From NCBI RefSeq assembly GCF_001742745.1, contig NZ_MJAK01000003.1:1-64000 (forward strand): 64,000 bases of DNA, in the 5' to 3' direction. The translations under genes were made by a program, and so were the position numbers. The notes under the pieces were generated by a model, which searched no databases, was not told where the DNA came from, and worked only from the letters and a program-made list of their open reading frames with translations. The stretch is from Curtobacterium sp. ER1/6. GTDB lineage: Bacteria; Actinomycetota; Actinomycetes; Actinomycetales; Microbacteriaceae. The first letter of the stretch is position 1; every line of letters starts with the position of its first letter. This document shows, one piece after another, positions 51,071 to 59,273 of the stretch.

Positions 51071-52108
51071 GTGAACCTTCTGGGGAAGTTGGCTTTGGGC
51101 ACGTCTGACATTCGTCGGAATCTCGAGGAGAAGCTCGCGTCGGGCTATCTGACGTCGGACGTCGGACGGGCCGCGCGAGACGCGAGTGCGCTTTGGGAAA
51201 CCACTCTCGTCGCGAGCGGCCATAATTGGACGAACACTTATCTCTACAACCAGACGGAGGACCTCGCTACGCTTGGTTGGACTGGCGCGCCCGACCTTCA
51301 CTTGATACGTAGAACTAGCAATGACGCGAAGCACGGAACGCCAATCTCGGCGACCGCGGACGATATCCTAGTTGCTTTGCAGCGGCTGGAACGCTTAAGC
51401 TCTTCGCTCGAGCCGATTGTCCCTGGACTGAGACAGAACATGAAAGAGCCGCGATTGCGCCGCATCGTTTGCGCCATCTATGACTACTTTGCTCAGGGTG
51501 AGACGGAGTTTGTGTTCCTTGAAGCCAGGCCAGCCGACACGTGGATGACGTGCAACCGCCTGGACGCGTTCCAGGTGAACTCCACCGATGAGGCAGAGGC
51601 ACGCGCCGGGCTCGAGATGCTTGACGGCTGGAAGTATGACCCAACGGAGTTCGAGGATCTCCGAAGCTCCCTCAGAGAGTCAGACAACGAGCTCTGGAGA
51701 ATCGGAACGTTTACTGCTCAGTATGAGGACGCGTACTCGATCATGTCGCAGTTTCAACATGATCGGAAGCTGCTCCGAGGCCTCCACCGTGACGACGATC
51801 TTTCGAACGTTCTGGTCACGCTATGCCTAGTTCGCGCGCGCGATTCCGCGATCGGCGACGTCGACGGGTTGCTTCGAGCTGCGGCCGAGGCGGGCCTGGT
51901 TTCGCGGCGACGTGACCTCCGAGAGTTGGCCGCGGCAGTGATCGGCATGTTCAATCAGCTGGCGTCCGAACGCCATGACGTGATTATCGTCGACCGCGCC
52001 AACCCTCGGGTTTACGAACAGGAGCGCGAGCGGAATCCACTAGCAGTCGACCCACATCACGGGCTGTTAATGACTCAGGAGGGAGTGCTTTTCGTACGCA
52101 CGCCCTGA
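51071..52108 (+). CDS. Hypothetical island protein with possible N-terminal HEPN-like domain
   Basis: A 345-residue soluble protein. The first 120 residues are predicted helical. They contain RTSNDAKH (Arg81 to His88), which fits the R-x(4-6)-H motif of HEPN ribonucleases, preceded by the helix RAARDASALWETTLVASG, as in DUF4145/HEPN proteins. The remaining 220 residues (with FVFLEARPADTWMTC, a Trp/Arg-rich stretch, and a C-terminal LRELAAAVIGMFNQLA helix) match nothing I know. GTG 51071 has TAGAGT 6 nt upstream. It could be a stand-alone RNase toxin or a defence sensor; the HEPN reading is tentative. Confidence 0.6.
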   Translation: MNLLGKLALGTSDIRRNLEEKLASGYLTSDVGRAARDASALWETTLVASGHNWTNTYLYNQTEDLATLGWTGAPDLHLIRRTSNDAKHGTPISATADDILVALQRLERLSSSLEPIVPGLRQNMKEPRLRRIVCAIYDYFAQGETEFVFLEARPADTWMTCNRLDAFQVNSTDEAEARAGLEMLDGWKYDPTEFEDLRSSLRESDNELWRIGTFTAQYEDAYSIMSQFQHDRKLLRGLHRDDDLSNVLVTLCLVRARDSAIGDVDGLLRAAAEAGLVSRRRDLRELAAAVIGMFNQLASERHDVIIVDRANPRVYEQERERNPLAVDPHHGLLMTQEGVLFVRTP

Positions 52109-52114
52109 CCGCCG

Positions 52115-52283
52115 ACAGACCGGGATCGGCTGGACCGGTCAGGAGCCGAGCGACGCCGCCGCGCAGGTCGATCGGTGAAAGGGCGACGAGGACGCTCAGG
52201 CTGCGCCGGCGGCCATTGAGCAGGTCGACGAGCTCCTTGAACGCTGGGTTGCCACCCAGCAGGCCGGTCGGGATGGTCGGCTG
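52115..52283 (-). pseudogene. Possible gene remnant (minus strand)
   Basis: An in-frame stretch with strong third-position GC translates to readable protein, for example LLGGNPAFKELVDLLNGRR and VALSPIDLRGGVARLL. It is cut off upstream by a TGA (52286-52284) and has no proper start. It looks like the remains of a core gene broken by island insertion. Family not recognised; could be chance in GC-rich DNA. Confidence 0.3.
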
Positions 52284-52390
52284 TCACCTACATCCGAAGA
52301 CGGTCCCAATGTAAACCCTGGCTCCGGCGATTCCGACATGCATAGCATATAACCAGCGACTCACCTTGCCTGGCGCTTCAGTCCGAACGA

Positions 52391-52891
52391 TCAGAAGTGC
52401 GTGATACCCTGCTTTTTTGCAATGGCGCGCAGTGTCTTGGCAATGTGATGCAATCCGTGGATTTCTGGCCTCAAATCGCCCCGACCGGCCGTGAAGTCCA
52501 ACTTGTACTCATCAGTTAGTTCAGTACCTGCACGGTCCTCATATCGCAGCTTTACGGAGAAAGCGCCCGGCAGGTCAGTTGCATATCGCTCCGGTCCCGA
52601 GTCGAGGAAATTTGAGAGTTCGGCTTGCGGAGCAAGCACATCTGCGCGGCCGACGAACTGTTGGATCCTCTCGGTGTAGGCGTCGGTCTGCGTGGGACGC
52701 GCGAGTCCGTGGGCGACGACCTCCGCCGCTGCGATGGCGGTGGCAGCGGTGTCGCTGTCGAGGGTGTCGCCGAGCTTCGCCGCGGTCGAAAAGGCGGCCT
52801 TGACGACCGTCCACCGTCGCTCGCCGTCGAGTTCTGCGACGAAGTCGGCGGCTGCATCGTTGCCGATCGGCTCGGCGCTCCAGGTCCCCAC
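52391..52891 (-). CDS. Chimeric DUF4259 protein with an unrelated C-terminal segment
   Basis: A 166-residue protein. The N-terminal 96 or so residues are a DUF4259 domain: VGTWSAEPIGNDAAADFVAE at the start, then helices with DTLDSDTAATAIAAAEVVA. From about PERYATDLPGAF onward the sequence changes character (KLRYEDRAGTELTDEYKLDFT, then LHHIAKTLRAIAKKQG). That type of C-terminal segment is seen at the ends of unrelated actinobacterial hypothetical proteins. DNA GC also drops at this point (about 52600), so the gene spans the island edge. GTG 52891 is the DUF4259 start; the longer open frame is not supported. Confidence 0.65.
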   Translation of the reverse strand: MGTWSAEPIGNDAAADFVAELDGERRWTVVKAAFSTAAKLGDTLDSDTAATAIAAAEVVAHGLARPTQTDAYTERIQQFVGRADVLAPQAELSNFLDSGPERYATDLPGAFSVKLRYEDRAGTELTDEYKLDFTAGRGDLRPEIHGLHHIAKTLRAIAKKQGITHF

Positions 52892-52920
52892 GCCGCAAGC
52901 GTAGGACGCTCCCCGTCCCG

Positions 52921-52926
52921 TAGTCT
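52921..52926 (+). promoter_or_regulatory. -10 hexamer of the GH10 gene
   Basis: TAGTCT exactly 6 nt before ATG 52933; leaderless. Confidence 0.55.
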
Positions 52927-52932
52927 CCGAGC

Positions 52933-54678
52933 ATGCGGACCGCGCCCGACGACCGACCACGGTCGGGGTCCCGACGACGCCCCGCGGGACAGCGGAGCCG
53001 GAGCTGGTCGGCCGGCGGATTGGCCGCCGTCGCGCTCCTCCTGACGGGCTGCAGTACGACGCCGCCGCCGGTCGAGCGCGACACGGTCGTCGACCTCCTG
53101 CACCATGACTGGCAGCACGTGCCCGGCATCGCCCTCGACGGCGATGCGCTCCGGGTGACGCAGACCGCCCGCCGGATCGTCGAGCAGGACGGCGGCGGCG
53201 GGCAGCCGGACCCGCCCGTGAACCTCTTCGGCACGCACCTGTCGGCCGACGGTGACTTCTCGCTCAGCACGACGCTGCGGGACGTGACCGACGACGCGAC
53301 CCTCGCCGTGTACGACAGCCCGCCGGTCATCGCGGACGAGTTCCGCATCGAGCCGGCCGGCGTCCACCTCACGCTCCGCGGGGACGACCTCGAGGTCGTG
53401 GTCTTCGACGGCTCGCCGCTGCGCGACGCGGCGCACCCTCGGCCGGCGCGCGACGAGCACGTGCGGGTGGACGACCCCGAGGCGGAACTGTCCGTGCAGC
53501 GTTCCGGCGACGACCTCGCGGTGACGAGCGGTGGCGACGCCGTGATCTCGCTGCCGCTCGGGGACGTGTTCGACTCGGGCGAGCTCTGGCTGGGGCTGTC
53601 GAGCGACGAGGGGTCGTTCACGGTGTCCTCGCTCACCGCTGCGGCGCCGGCGAGGGACTCCCTGGCCGTCGAGGGACCCGTCGCCGCGAACGCGGACCGG
53701 TCTCCGGACGGACTCCAGGCGCTCGCGGCACGGCTGAGGCCGGGCTTCCGGATCGGTGCGGCGGTGGCGCTCGGGCCGCTCGCCGCGGACCGGCAGTACG
53801 CGCGCAACTTCGTGGGGAACTTCGGGGCCCTGACCCCGGAGAACGCGATGAAACCGCAGGCGCTCGCGCCGCGCCAGGGCGTGTACACGTTCGAGGAGGC
53901 GGACGCCCTGCTCGACCTGGCGGCGACCGAGGACATCGCCGTGCACGGCCACACCATCGCCTTCACGGAGGCGATGCCGCGGTGGATGCGGGACCTCCCC
54001 ATCGACTCCGCGGAGGACCGTCGTGCCAGCGCGGACGCCCTGCTCGACTACGTGCGGACGGTGGTCACCCACTTCCGGGGCCGGCTCGACTCGCTCGACG
54101 TGGTGAACGAGCCGTTCGACGTCGACCAGGGGACCGACCTGCAGCAGAACGTCTGGTACAGGGTGTTCGGTGCCTCCTACCCGGTGGTCGTGTCGAAGGC
54201 GGTGCACGGCGCGGACCCCGACGTCCGGCAGTTCATCAACGAGAACGGGGCCGACGTGCCCGGGCCCCGGCAGGACGCCCTCCGCCGACTCGCGCTCGAC
54301 ACGAACGCGCAGGGCGGGTACATCGACGGTGTCGGTCTGCAGGCGCACGTCTACGACCTCGACACCGACACCGTCTCGGTCGACGACCTCGCCACGACGC
54401 TCGAACGGTTCGACGACGCCGGTCTGCTCGTCCGGATCTCCGAGAACGACGTCACCGACAGTGAGGGCCAGGACGCCCAGGCCGAGCAGTACGCCACGAT
54501 CCTGGCGACGTGCCTCCGCTCCGAGGCCTGCATCTCGTACACGACGTGGGGCGTGGACGACCGGTACGACTGGTTCACCGACGAGGACGGCCGCCTGCAG
54601 CAGGGACACGACCTGCTCTTCGACGACGGCAGCCCGACCCCCGCGTACGACGCGCTGCGGGAGGCGCTCGCCGACTGA
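52933..54678 (+). CDS. GH10-family lipoprotein, putative endo-beta-1,4-xylanase
   Basis: A 581-residue lipoprotein: a basic N-terminus, hydrophobic core and lipobox LTGC (Cys40). Residues 45-235 form a beta-sandwich-like domain of unknown family. The GH10 barrel starts near 260. Its markers are FGALTPENAMKPQAL, HGHTIAF, the acid/base Glu393 in VVNEPFD and the nucleophile Glu504 in ISENDV, where GH10 enzymes usually have TEL/TELD. It should cut xylan or related glucans at the cell surface, consistent with a plant-associated life style. Activity needs testing because of the nucleophile-loop variation. Confidence 0.88.
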   Translation: MRTAPDDRPRSGSRRRPAGQRSRSWSAGGLAAVALLLTGCSTTPPPVERDTVVDLLHHDWQHVPGIALDGDALRVTQTARRIVEQDGGGGQPDPPVNLFGTHLSADGDFSLSTTLRDVTDDATLAVYDSPPVIADEFRIEPAGVHLTLRGDDLEVVVFDGSPLRDAAHPRPARDEHVRVDDPEAELSVQRSGDDLAVTSGGDAVISLPLGDVFDSGELWLGLSSDEGSFTVSSLTAAAPARDSLAVEGPVAANADRSPDGLQALAARLRPGFRIGAAVALGPLAADRQYARNFVGNFGALTPENAMKPQALAPRQGVYTFEEADALLDLAATEDIAVHGHTIAFTEAMPRWMRDLPIDSAEDRRASADALLDYVRTVVTHFRGRLDSLDVVNEPFDVDQGTDLQQNVWYRVFGASYPVVVSKAVHGADPDVRQFINENGADVPGPRQDALRRLALDTNAQGGYIDGVGLQAHVYDLDTDTVSVDDLATTLERFDDAGLLVRISENDVTDSEGQDAQAEQYATILATCLRSEACISYTTWGVDDRYDWFTDEDGRLQQGHDLLFDDGSPTPAYDALREALAD

Positions 54679-54681
54679 GCG

Positions 54682-55266
54682 TCAGCCGGTCCGCACCGCC
54701 GGGTCCGCCGCGGCAGCGCGCAGGTGCGCGAGCTCCTCGGCCACCAGCGGTCGGAGGTCCGCGCCCGGTGCCGCGACGGTCCACCGGTCGAAGCCGTCGT
54801 AGTAGGCGCGGACGGCGGTCCAGGCGAGGACCGCGGCCCGGGCGTCGTCCTGCAGTCGGTTCCGGAGCGCGTGCTCGAGCGCCTCGGTGATGACGAAGCG
54901 CTTGTGCACGGCACGCTCACGCAGGGCCTCGCTCGACGCCGTCAGCTCGGCGATGGCCGCGCCGACGGCCTGCTGCTCGGGCACGTGCTCGGCGACGAGT
55001 GCATCGAGCACCGCCTCGACGAGCGCGGCGCCGTCGAGGTCGTCCGGGGCGTCGCCGACCACGCGTCGGACCGTGTCGACGGTGGCGGCCTGCCCCTGGA
55101 ACAGGATCTCCCGCTTGTCCGCGAAGAGTCGGAAGAGCGTCGCCTTGGTCAGCCCGGCGCGCTCGGCGATCTGTGCGGCGGTGGTCCGGTCGTAGCCCTG
55201 CTCGCCGAAGAGCGCGAGCGCCGCGTCGAGCAGCCGCCCGCGCGGGTCCGGTTCCCAGCGTGCCAC
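54682..55266 (-). CDS. TetR-family transcriptional regulator
   Basis: A 194-residue regulator. N-terminal HTH: GRLLDAALALFGEQGYDRTTAAQIAERAGLTKATLFRLFADKREIL, seen in segments from residue 10 to 53. The C-terminal ligand domain is unassigned. GTG 55266 has TAGGAT exactly 6 nt upstream. It is divergent from an NAD(P)-dependent reductase, with a GGTCTC...GAGACC repeat between the two, so it probably represses both. Confidence 0.92.
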   Translation of the reverse strand: MARWEPDPRGRLLDAALALFGEQGYDRTTAAQIAERAGLTKATLFRLFADKREILFQGQAATVDTVRRVVGDAPDDLDGAALVEAVLDALVAEHVPEQQAVGAAIAELTASSEALRERAVHKRFVITEALEHALRNRLQDDARAAVLAWTAVRAYYDGFDRWTVAAPGADLRPLVAEELAHLRAAAADPAVRTG

Positions 55267-55272
55267 GCTCCG

Positions 55273-55278
55273 ATCCTA
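55273..55278 (-). promoter_or_regulatory. -10 hexamer of the tetR gene
   Basis: TAGGAT on the minus strand exactly 6 nt before GTG 55266. Confidence 0.5.
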
Positions 55279-55291
55279 GCCGATGCGACTC

Positions 55292-55320
55292 GGTCTCATC
55301 GGGTGTACGGTGACGAGACC
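55292..55320. promoter_or_regulatory. Candidate TetR operator around the reductase promoter
   Basis: GGTCTC (55292-55297) and GAGACC (55315-55320) flank a TACGGT hexamer (55306-55311) that is a fitting -10 box for the reductase gene. A further GTCTCATC copy is at 55324. Binding would block transcription. Confidence 0.55.
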
Positions 55321-55344
55321 AAGTCTCATCACGAAGGAGTACTC

Positions 55345-56253
55345 ATGCGCATCTTCATCACCGGCGGGACCGGATGGATCGGGAGCGCCCTCGTCGGCGA
55401 CCTCCTCGCCCGCGGGCACGACGTCGTGGGCCTCGCCCGGTCGGACGCCTCGGAGGAACGGCTCCACACCATGGGCGCGCGGTCGGTCCGCGGGGACATG
55501 ACCGACCACGACCGCATCGTCGAGCAGGTCCGGCTCGCGGACGCCACGGCGCACCTGGCCTTCACCCTCGACTTCGGCGCGTTCGAGGAGACGATCGACA
55601 ACGAGGTCGCTCTGCTGGCCGCCGTCGGCGACGCCCTCGCGGACAGCGGCAAGGCCTTCTTCGCCGCTTCCGGGACGCCCACGAACGCCGCGGGGACGGC
55701 CATCGAGGACGATCCGCTCGACCCGGACGGACCGGCGGGAGCCCGGGCGCGGACGGCCTCGGCGGTGCTCGGCCTCGCCGACCGCGGGATCCGGGCCGGG
55801 CTCGTCCGGATGCCGCGGACGGTGCACGGGGAGGGGGACCGCAACGGACTCATCGCGGCACTCGTCGGCCTCGATCGGCAGCTCGGCGTGGCGGCGTACG
55901 TCGGTGACGGTCGGAACCGGTGGCCGGCGGTACACGTCGGCGATGCGGCACGGCTCGTCCGCACGGCGCTCGAGGACGCCCCCGCCGGGGCCGTCCTGCA
56001 CGCCTTCGCCGAGGAGGGCGTCCGGATGCGCGACGTCGCCGAGGTGGTCGGACGGCGGACCGGCCTGCCGGTGGGAGCCGTCGACCCGACGGAGCTCGGC
56101 GTGTTCGGCGCGCTCCTCGGCGGCGACCAGCCGGCGTCGAGTGTGCGGACGCGGGAGTTGCTCGACTGGCGGCCGACGGGACCTACCCTGCTCGAGGACC
56201 TCGAGGACCTCGAGGACCTCGAGGCGGGGTACTACACGGACGGACGCGCCTGA
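55345..56253 (+). CDS. NAD(P)-dependent extended-SDR/NmrA-like reductase
   Basis: A 302-residue protein with the Rossmann motif FITGGTGWIGSALV (residues 4-17), ARSDASEERL as the cofactor-selective region and a C-terminal VHVGDAARLV block. Relatives are NAD-dependent epimerase/dehydratase or NmrA-like proteins. Near the C-terminus a LED tripeptide repeats (LLEDLEDLEDLEAG), encoded by the tandem CTCGAGGAC. ATG 55345 follows GAAGGAG. Probably TetR-controlled. Confidence 0.85.
   Translation: MRIFITGGTGWIGSALVGDLLARGHDVVGLARSDASEERLHTMGARSVRGDMTDHDRIVEQVRLADATAHLAFTLDFGAFEETIDNEVALLAAVGDALADSGKAFFAASGTPTNAAGTAIEDDPLDPDGPAGARARTASAVLGLADRGIRAGLVRMPRTVHGEGDRNGLIAALVGLDRQLGVAAYVGDGRNRWPAVHVGDAARLVRTALEDAPAGAVLHAFAEEGVRMRDVAEVVGRRTGLPVGAVDPTELGVFGALLGGDQPASSVRTRELLDWRPTGPTLLEDLEDLEDLEAGYYTDGRA
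56189..56225 (+). repeat. CTCGAGGAC tandem repeat inside the reductase gene
   Basis: Three full and one partial copy of the 9-bp unit CTCGAGGAC encode the Leu-Glu-Asp repeats. Copy number could vary by slippage without breaking the frame. Confidence 0.7.
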
Positions 56254-56263
56254 TCGGGAGTGG

Positions 56264-56683
56264 TCAGCGACCGGTCGGGCGGAACCAGCGGATGAGCTCA
56301 CGGAGGGCCGGCAGGGAGCTGAACTGCGTGCCGTCCCCGGCGTCGAGGTCCTCGAAGGTCGTGCGGTAGCCCGGGGCCTGCTCAACGTCGGTGTCCTCGG
56401 CGGGGTAGCCCATCGTCCACTCCGGGAACTGCCGCTCCTCGATGAGCTCTTCGGTCAGCACGGTGACCTTCGTGTGGCGCTCGTCGTGCTTGATCGTGGC
56501 CATCTTGTCGCGGACGGCCTGGTCCGGCCCCTCGAGCAGCTGCAGGAAGTAGCCGTTGCGGAAGAGCAGGACACCGGTGATGTCGTTCCGTTCGTTGGCG
56601 CGCCGGCTCTGCGCGAGCAGCCCGGCGAGGTCGTCGTCGTCCAGCGGTCGGGTGGCGACGCTCGAGTAGATGAGGGACAGCAT
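56264..56683 (-). CDS. BLUF-domain blue-light photoreceptor
   Basis: A 139-residue, single-domain BLUF protein that binds FAD and senses blue light. All residues of the photocycle are in place when aligned with AppA: Tyr6 (Y21), Asn30 (N45), Gln48 (Q63), Trp89 (W104) and Met91 (M106), the last two in PEWTMGY. NDITGVLLF and FLQLLEG are family motifs. No output domain is fused, so it must act on a separate partner. ATG 56683 follows AAGGAG. Convergent with the reductase gene. Confidence 0.93.
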   Translation of the reverse strand: MLSLIYSSVATRPLDDDDLAGLLAQSRRANERNDITGVLLFRNGYFLQLLEGPDQAVRDKMATIKHDERHTKVTVLTEELIEERQFPEWTMGYPAEDTDVEQAPGYRTTFEDLDAGDGTQFSSLPALRELIRWFRPTGR

Positions 56684-56770
56684 CGGGTCTCCTTGGTGGG
56701 GGAGTGGTCAGTCAACTCCGTGTGCCCCGTGTGTCCCGCTGGCCGTCGGGGGACGACCGGACAGGCGGTG

Positions 56771-57700
56771 TCAGGCCGACGGGTGCGCCGCCAGGAACGC
56801 GTCGGTCTCCGCCGCGGTCGGTGCCGTCGCCGGACCGTGCCGCGTCACCGCGAGGGCCGCCGCCGCGTTCGCCCGCCGGACGGCGTCCAGCAGCGAGGCA
56901 CCGCGGGACAGGGCCGCGACGAGCACGCCGCCGTGGGCGTCCCCCGCGCCGTTCGAGTCCACCGCGTCGACGCTGAAGCCGGGCACCAGCACCGGGGCGG
57001 CCCCGGGTTCGGCGACCCAGCAGCCCGCTGCGCCGTCGCGGACCAGGGCGGTGCCGCGGGCGGACGCGGCGATCGCGGTGGCCGCCTCGGGGAGTCCCGC
57101 GGCCGTCGGGGCCAGGAGCCGCGCCTCCCGGCCGTTGGCACTGACCACGTCGGCCCGCTCGAGGACGGGCCCCAGGACCGCCGGGTCGAGTGTGTCGACC
57201 AGGGGCGACGGGTCGAGCACGACGCGGACGGAGGAAGGCACGGTGCCGATCCAGTCCGCGATCGCCGGGCCGTTCACGGCGTGTGCGAGGCCGTAGCCGG
57301 AGACGAACACGGTGTCGTCGGAGCGGAGCTCCACGCGGTCGAGGTCCGACCGGTCGAGGCGGCCCTCGGCGCCGACGCTCGTGACGAACGTGCGCTCGGT
57401 GGAGGCGTCGACCAGGGCGACGCAGTAGCCGCTGTCGACGTCGTCGAGGCCGGGCTGCAGGACCTCGACGCCGGAGGTCGCGAGTGCCGCGCGGACGACG
57501 TCACCGAACGGGCCGGTGCCGTACTGGCCGGCGAAGGCCACGTCGATGCCGTCGCGGACGGCGGCGACCATCGTGTTCAGGCCGCCGCCCGCGGTGATCG
57601 TCGACGCCGAGGCGATCACGTCCCCGCCGGGCTCCGGGATCGCGTCGACCCGCATGACGATGTCGACGATCACGTTGCCGACCGAGACGAGACGGGGCAT
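56771..57700 (-). CDS. PfkB-family carbohydrate or nucleoside kinase
   Basis: A 309-residue ribokinase-family kinase. Signatures are GGGLNTMVAAV near residue 40 and the C-terminal DSNGAGDAHGGVL, which carries the catalytic Asp (GAGD). VLDPSPLVDT and SANGREARLL lie between. The substrate is unknown, but linkage to an NCS1 permease and ADP-ribosylglycohydrolase favours a nucleoside or ribosyl compound. ATG 57700 overlaps the permease stop by one base (TGATG), so it is co-translated. Confidence 0.9.
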   Translation of the reverse strand: MPRLVSVGNVIVDIVMRVDAIPEPGGDVIASASTITAGGGLNTMVAAVRDGIDVAFAGQYGTGPFGDVVRAALATSGVEVLQPGLDDVDSGYCVALVDASTERTFVTSVGAEGRLDRSDLDRVELRSDDTVFVSGYGLAHAVNGPAIADWIGTVPSSVRVVLDPSPLVDTLDPAVLGPVLERADVVSANGREARLLAPTAAGLPEAATAIAASARGTALVRDGAAGCWVAEPGAAPVLVPGFSVDAVDSNGAGDAHGGVLVAALSRGASLLDAVRRANAAAALAVTRHGPATAPTAAETDAFLAAHPSA

Positions 57701-59169
57701 CAGCGACCCTGCTCGGGAGCGAGCACCTGGCCGCGTGCGCCGCCGGTGAGCAGGTACACGGCTGCGGCCACGACGAAGGTGACGATCCAGCCGAGGCCGT
57801 TGGCACCGATCCAGCTCGCCGAGAACGCCCCGACGAACACGGGGTCGGCGTCACCCACCTGCACCGCGGTGAACAGGAACCCGACGACGATCGCGACGAC
57901 CCATGCGGCCAGGGCACCCCACGCGACCCCGCCGCGGTACCAGTAGCGGCCGCCGGCGCGGAGGTCGAGGAGCGCGACGGGGTCGTACCAGCGGCGCCGC
58001 AGCATGTCGGCGGTGAAGACGCCGAGCCACGCGGTGATCGGGACGGCGAGCACCGAGATGAAGGTGATGAACGGCGCGTAGAAGCCGTCGGCGACGAGCA
58101 TGAAGTACATCGCGCCGAGCGTCGTCACGACGACGTCGACCGCGACCGCCCACACGCGGGGGACCGCGATGCCGAGGGTGAGCGTGGTGAGGCTGGCCGA
58201 GTACACGGACAGGTGGTTCGACAGCAGCAGGCCGCCGAACGCGGCGACGAGGTACGGGATCGCCATCCAGCCGGGCAGCAGGTCGCGGATCGCGGCGACC
58301 GGGTCACCGGCCTGGGCGAGGGTCGGGTCGCCGGCGGACACGAGCGCGCCGAGCCCGACGAGCACGACGAGGGGGATCCCGGCGCCCGCGGCGCTCGCCG
58401 CGATGAGGGCCCCTGCCCGGACGGACGTCCGGGTGTAGCGGGCGATGTCCGCTCCGGCGGTCGCCCAGCCGATGCCGGTGCCGGCCGCGATCGTGCCGAT
58501 GCCGATCACCATCGCGCTGACCGGGCCGGCGGGCTGCGAGCCGACGACATCCCAGTCGACGCGGAGCACCAGGAAGACCGCGACGAAGACGTTGAGGGCG
58601 CCGAACACCCACGTCGCCCACTTCTGCACGGCGACGATGAACGCGTGGCCGAGGCCCGAGACGAGCACCGTGGCGACGACGAACACCAGGATCGCGACGA
58701 TCGTCAGCACCGGGTGGGCCTTGGCGTCACCCTCGGTGCCGAAGAGGATCGCGAAGAGCGAGAGCAGCACGAACGCGGCGGTGGTGGTGTTCACGGTCTC
58801 CCAGCCCAGGCGGGAGAGCAGCGACACCGCGGTCGGCCCGACGTTGCCGCGCACGCCGAACACCGCGCGGCTCAGGGTCAGGCCGGGAGCGCCGCCGCGA
58901 CGGCCGGCCACGGAGATCACGCCGACCACCGCGAAGGACCCGGCCGCACCGATCACGGCGACGAGGAGGGCCTGCCAGATGGTCAGCCCCTGGAACGCCA
59001 CGAGGGTCGCGCCGAGCGGCAGCCCGAGGATCGAGATGTTCGCGGCGAACCAGACCCAGAAGAGCGCGCCGGGTCGGCCGTTCCGCTCGTCGGCGGGCAC
59101 GGGCTCGATGCCGCGCTGTTCGATGCTCGTCAGCGTGCCGCTGGAGAGCGTGGTGGTGGCGTCGGCCAT
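57700..59169 (-). CDS. NCS1-family nucleobase permease (cytosine/purine type)
   Basis: A 489-residue transporter with twelve predicted membrane helices. NCS1 landmarks are FWVWFAANISILGLPLGA near the start and GIGWATAGADIARYT, followed by GLLLSNHLSVYSASL. It should import a nucleobase or related compound by symport with Na+ or H+. ATG 59169 follows GAGGACC. It is followed directly by pfkB. The next gene upstream ends 104 bp before it. Confidence 0.9.
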   Translation of the reverse strand: MADATTTLSSGTLTSIEQRGIEPVPADERNGRPGALFWVWFAANISILGLPLGATLVAFQGLTIWQALLVAVIGAAGSFAVVGVISVAGRRGGAPGLTLSRAVFGVRGNVGPTAVSLLSRLGWETVNTTTAAFVLLSLFAILFGTEGDAKAHPVLTIVAILVFVVATVLVSGLGHAFIVAVQKWATWVFGALNVFVAVFLVLRVDWDVVGSQPAGPVSAMVIGIGTIAAGTGIGWATAGADIARYTRTSVRAGALIAASAAGAGIPLVVLVGLGALVSAGDPTLAQAGDPVAAIRDLLPGWMAIPYLVAAFGGLLLSNHLSVYSASLTTLTLGIAVPRVWAVAVDVVVTTLGAMYFMLVADGFYAPFITFISVLAVPITAWLGVFTADMLRRRWYDPVALLDLRAGGRYWYRGGVAWGALAAWVVAIVVGFLFTAVQVGDADPVFVGAFSASWIGANGLGWIVTFVVAAAVYLLTGGARGQVLAPEQGR

Positions 59170-59273
59170 GGGGTCCTCTTGCGTCGTCGGAAGGGGTGGT
59201 GCGGATGGGGTGGTGCGGGTGGGGGAGGGGACCGAGCGGTGGCGAGGGGGGACGCCACCGCTCGGCGTCAGGG

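Noticed and set aside
45736-52640. Direct repeat of the tRNA-Ser 3' end as an attachment site at the far end of the island
   Set aside because: I looked for the T-arm/acceptor sequence near 52100-52700 and saw no copy, and no integrase gene lies between.
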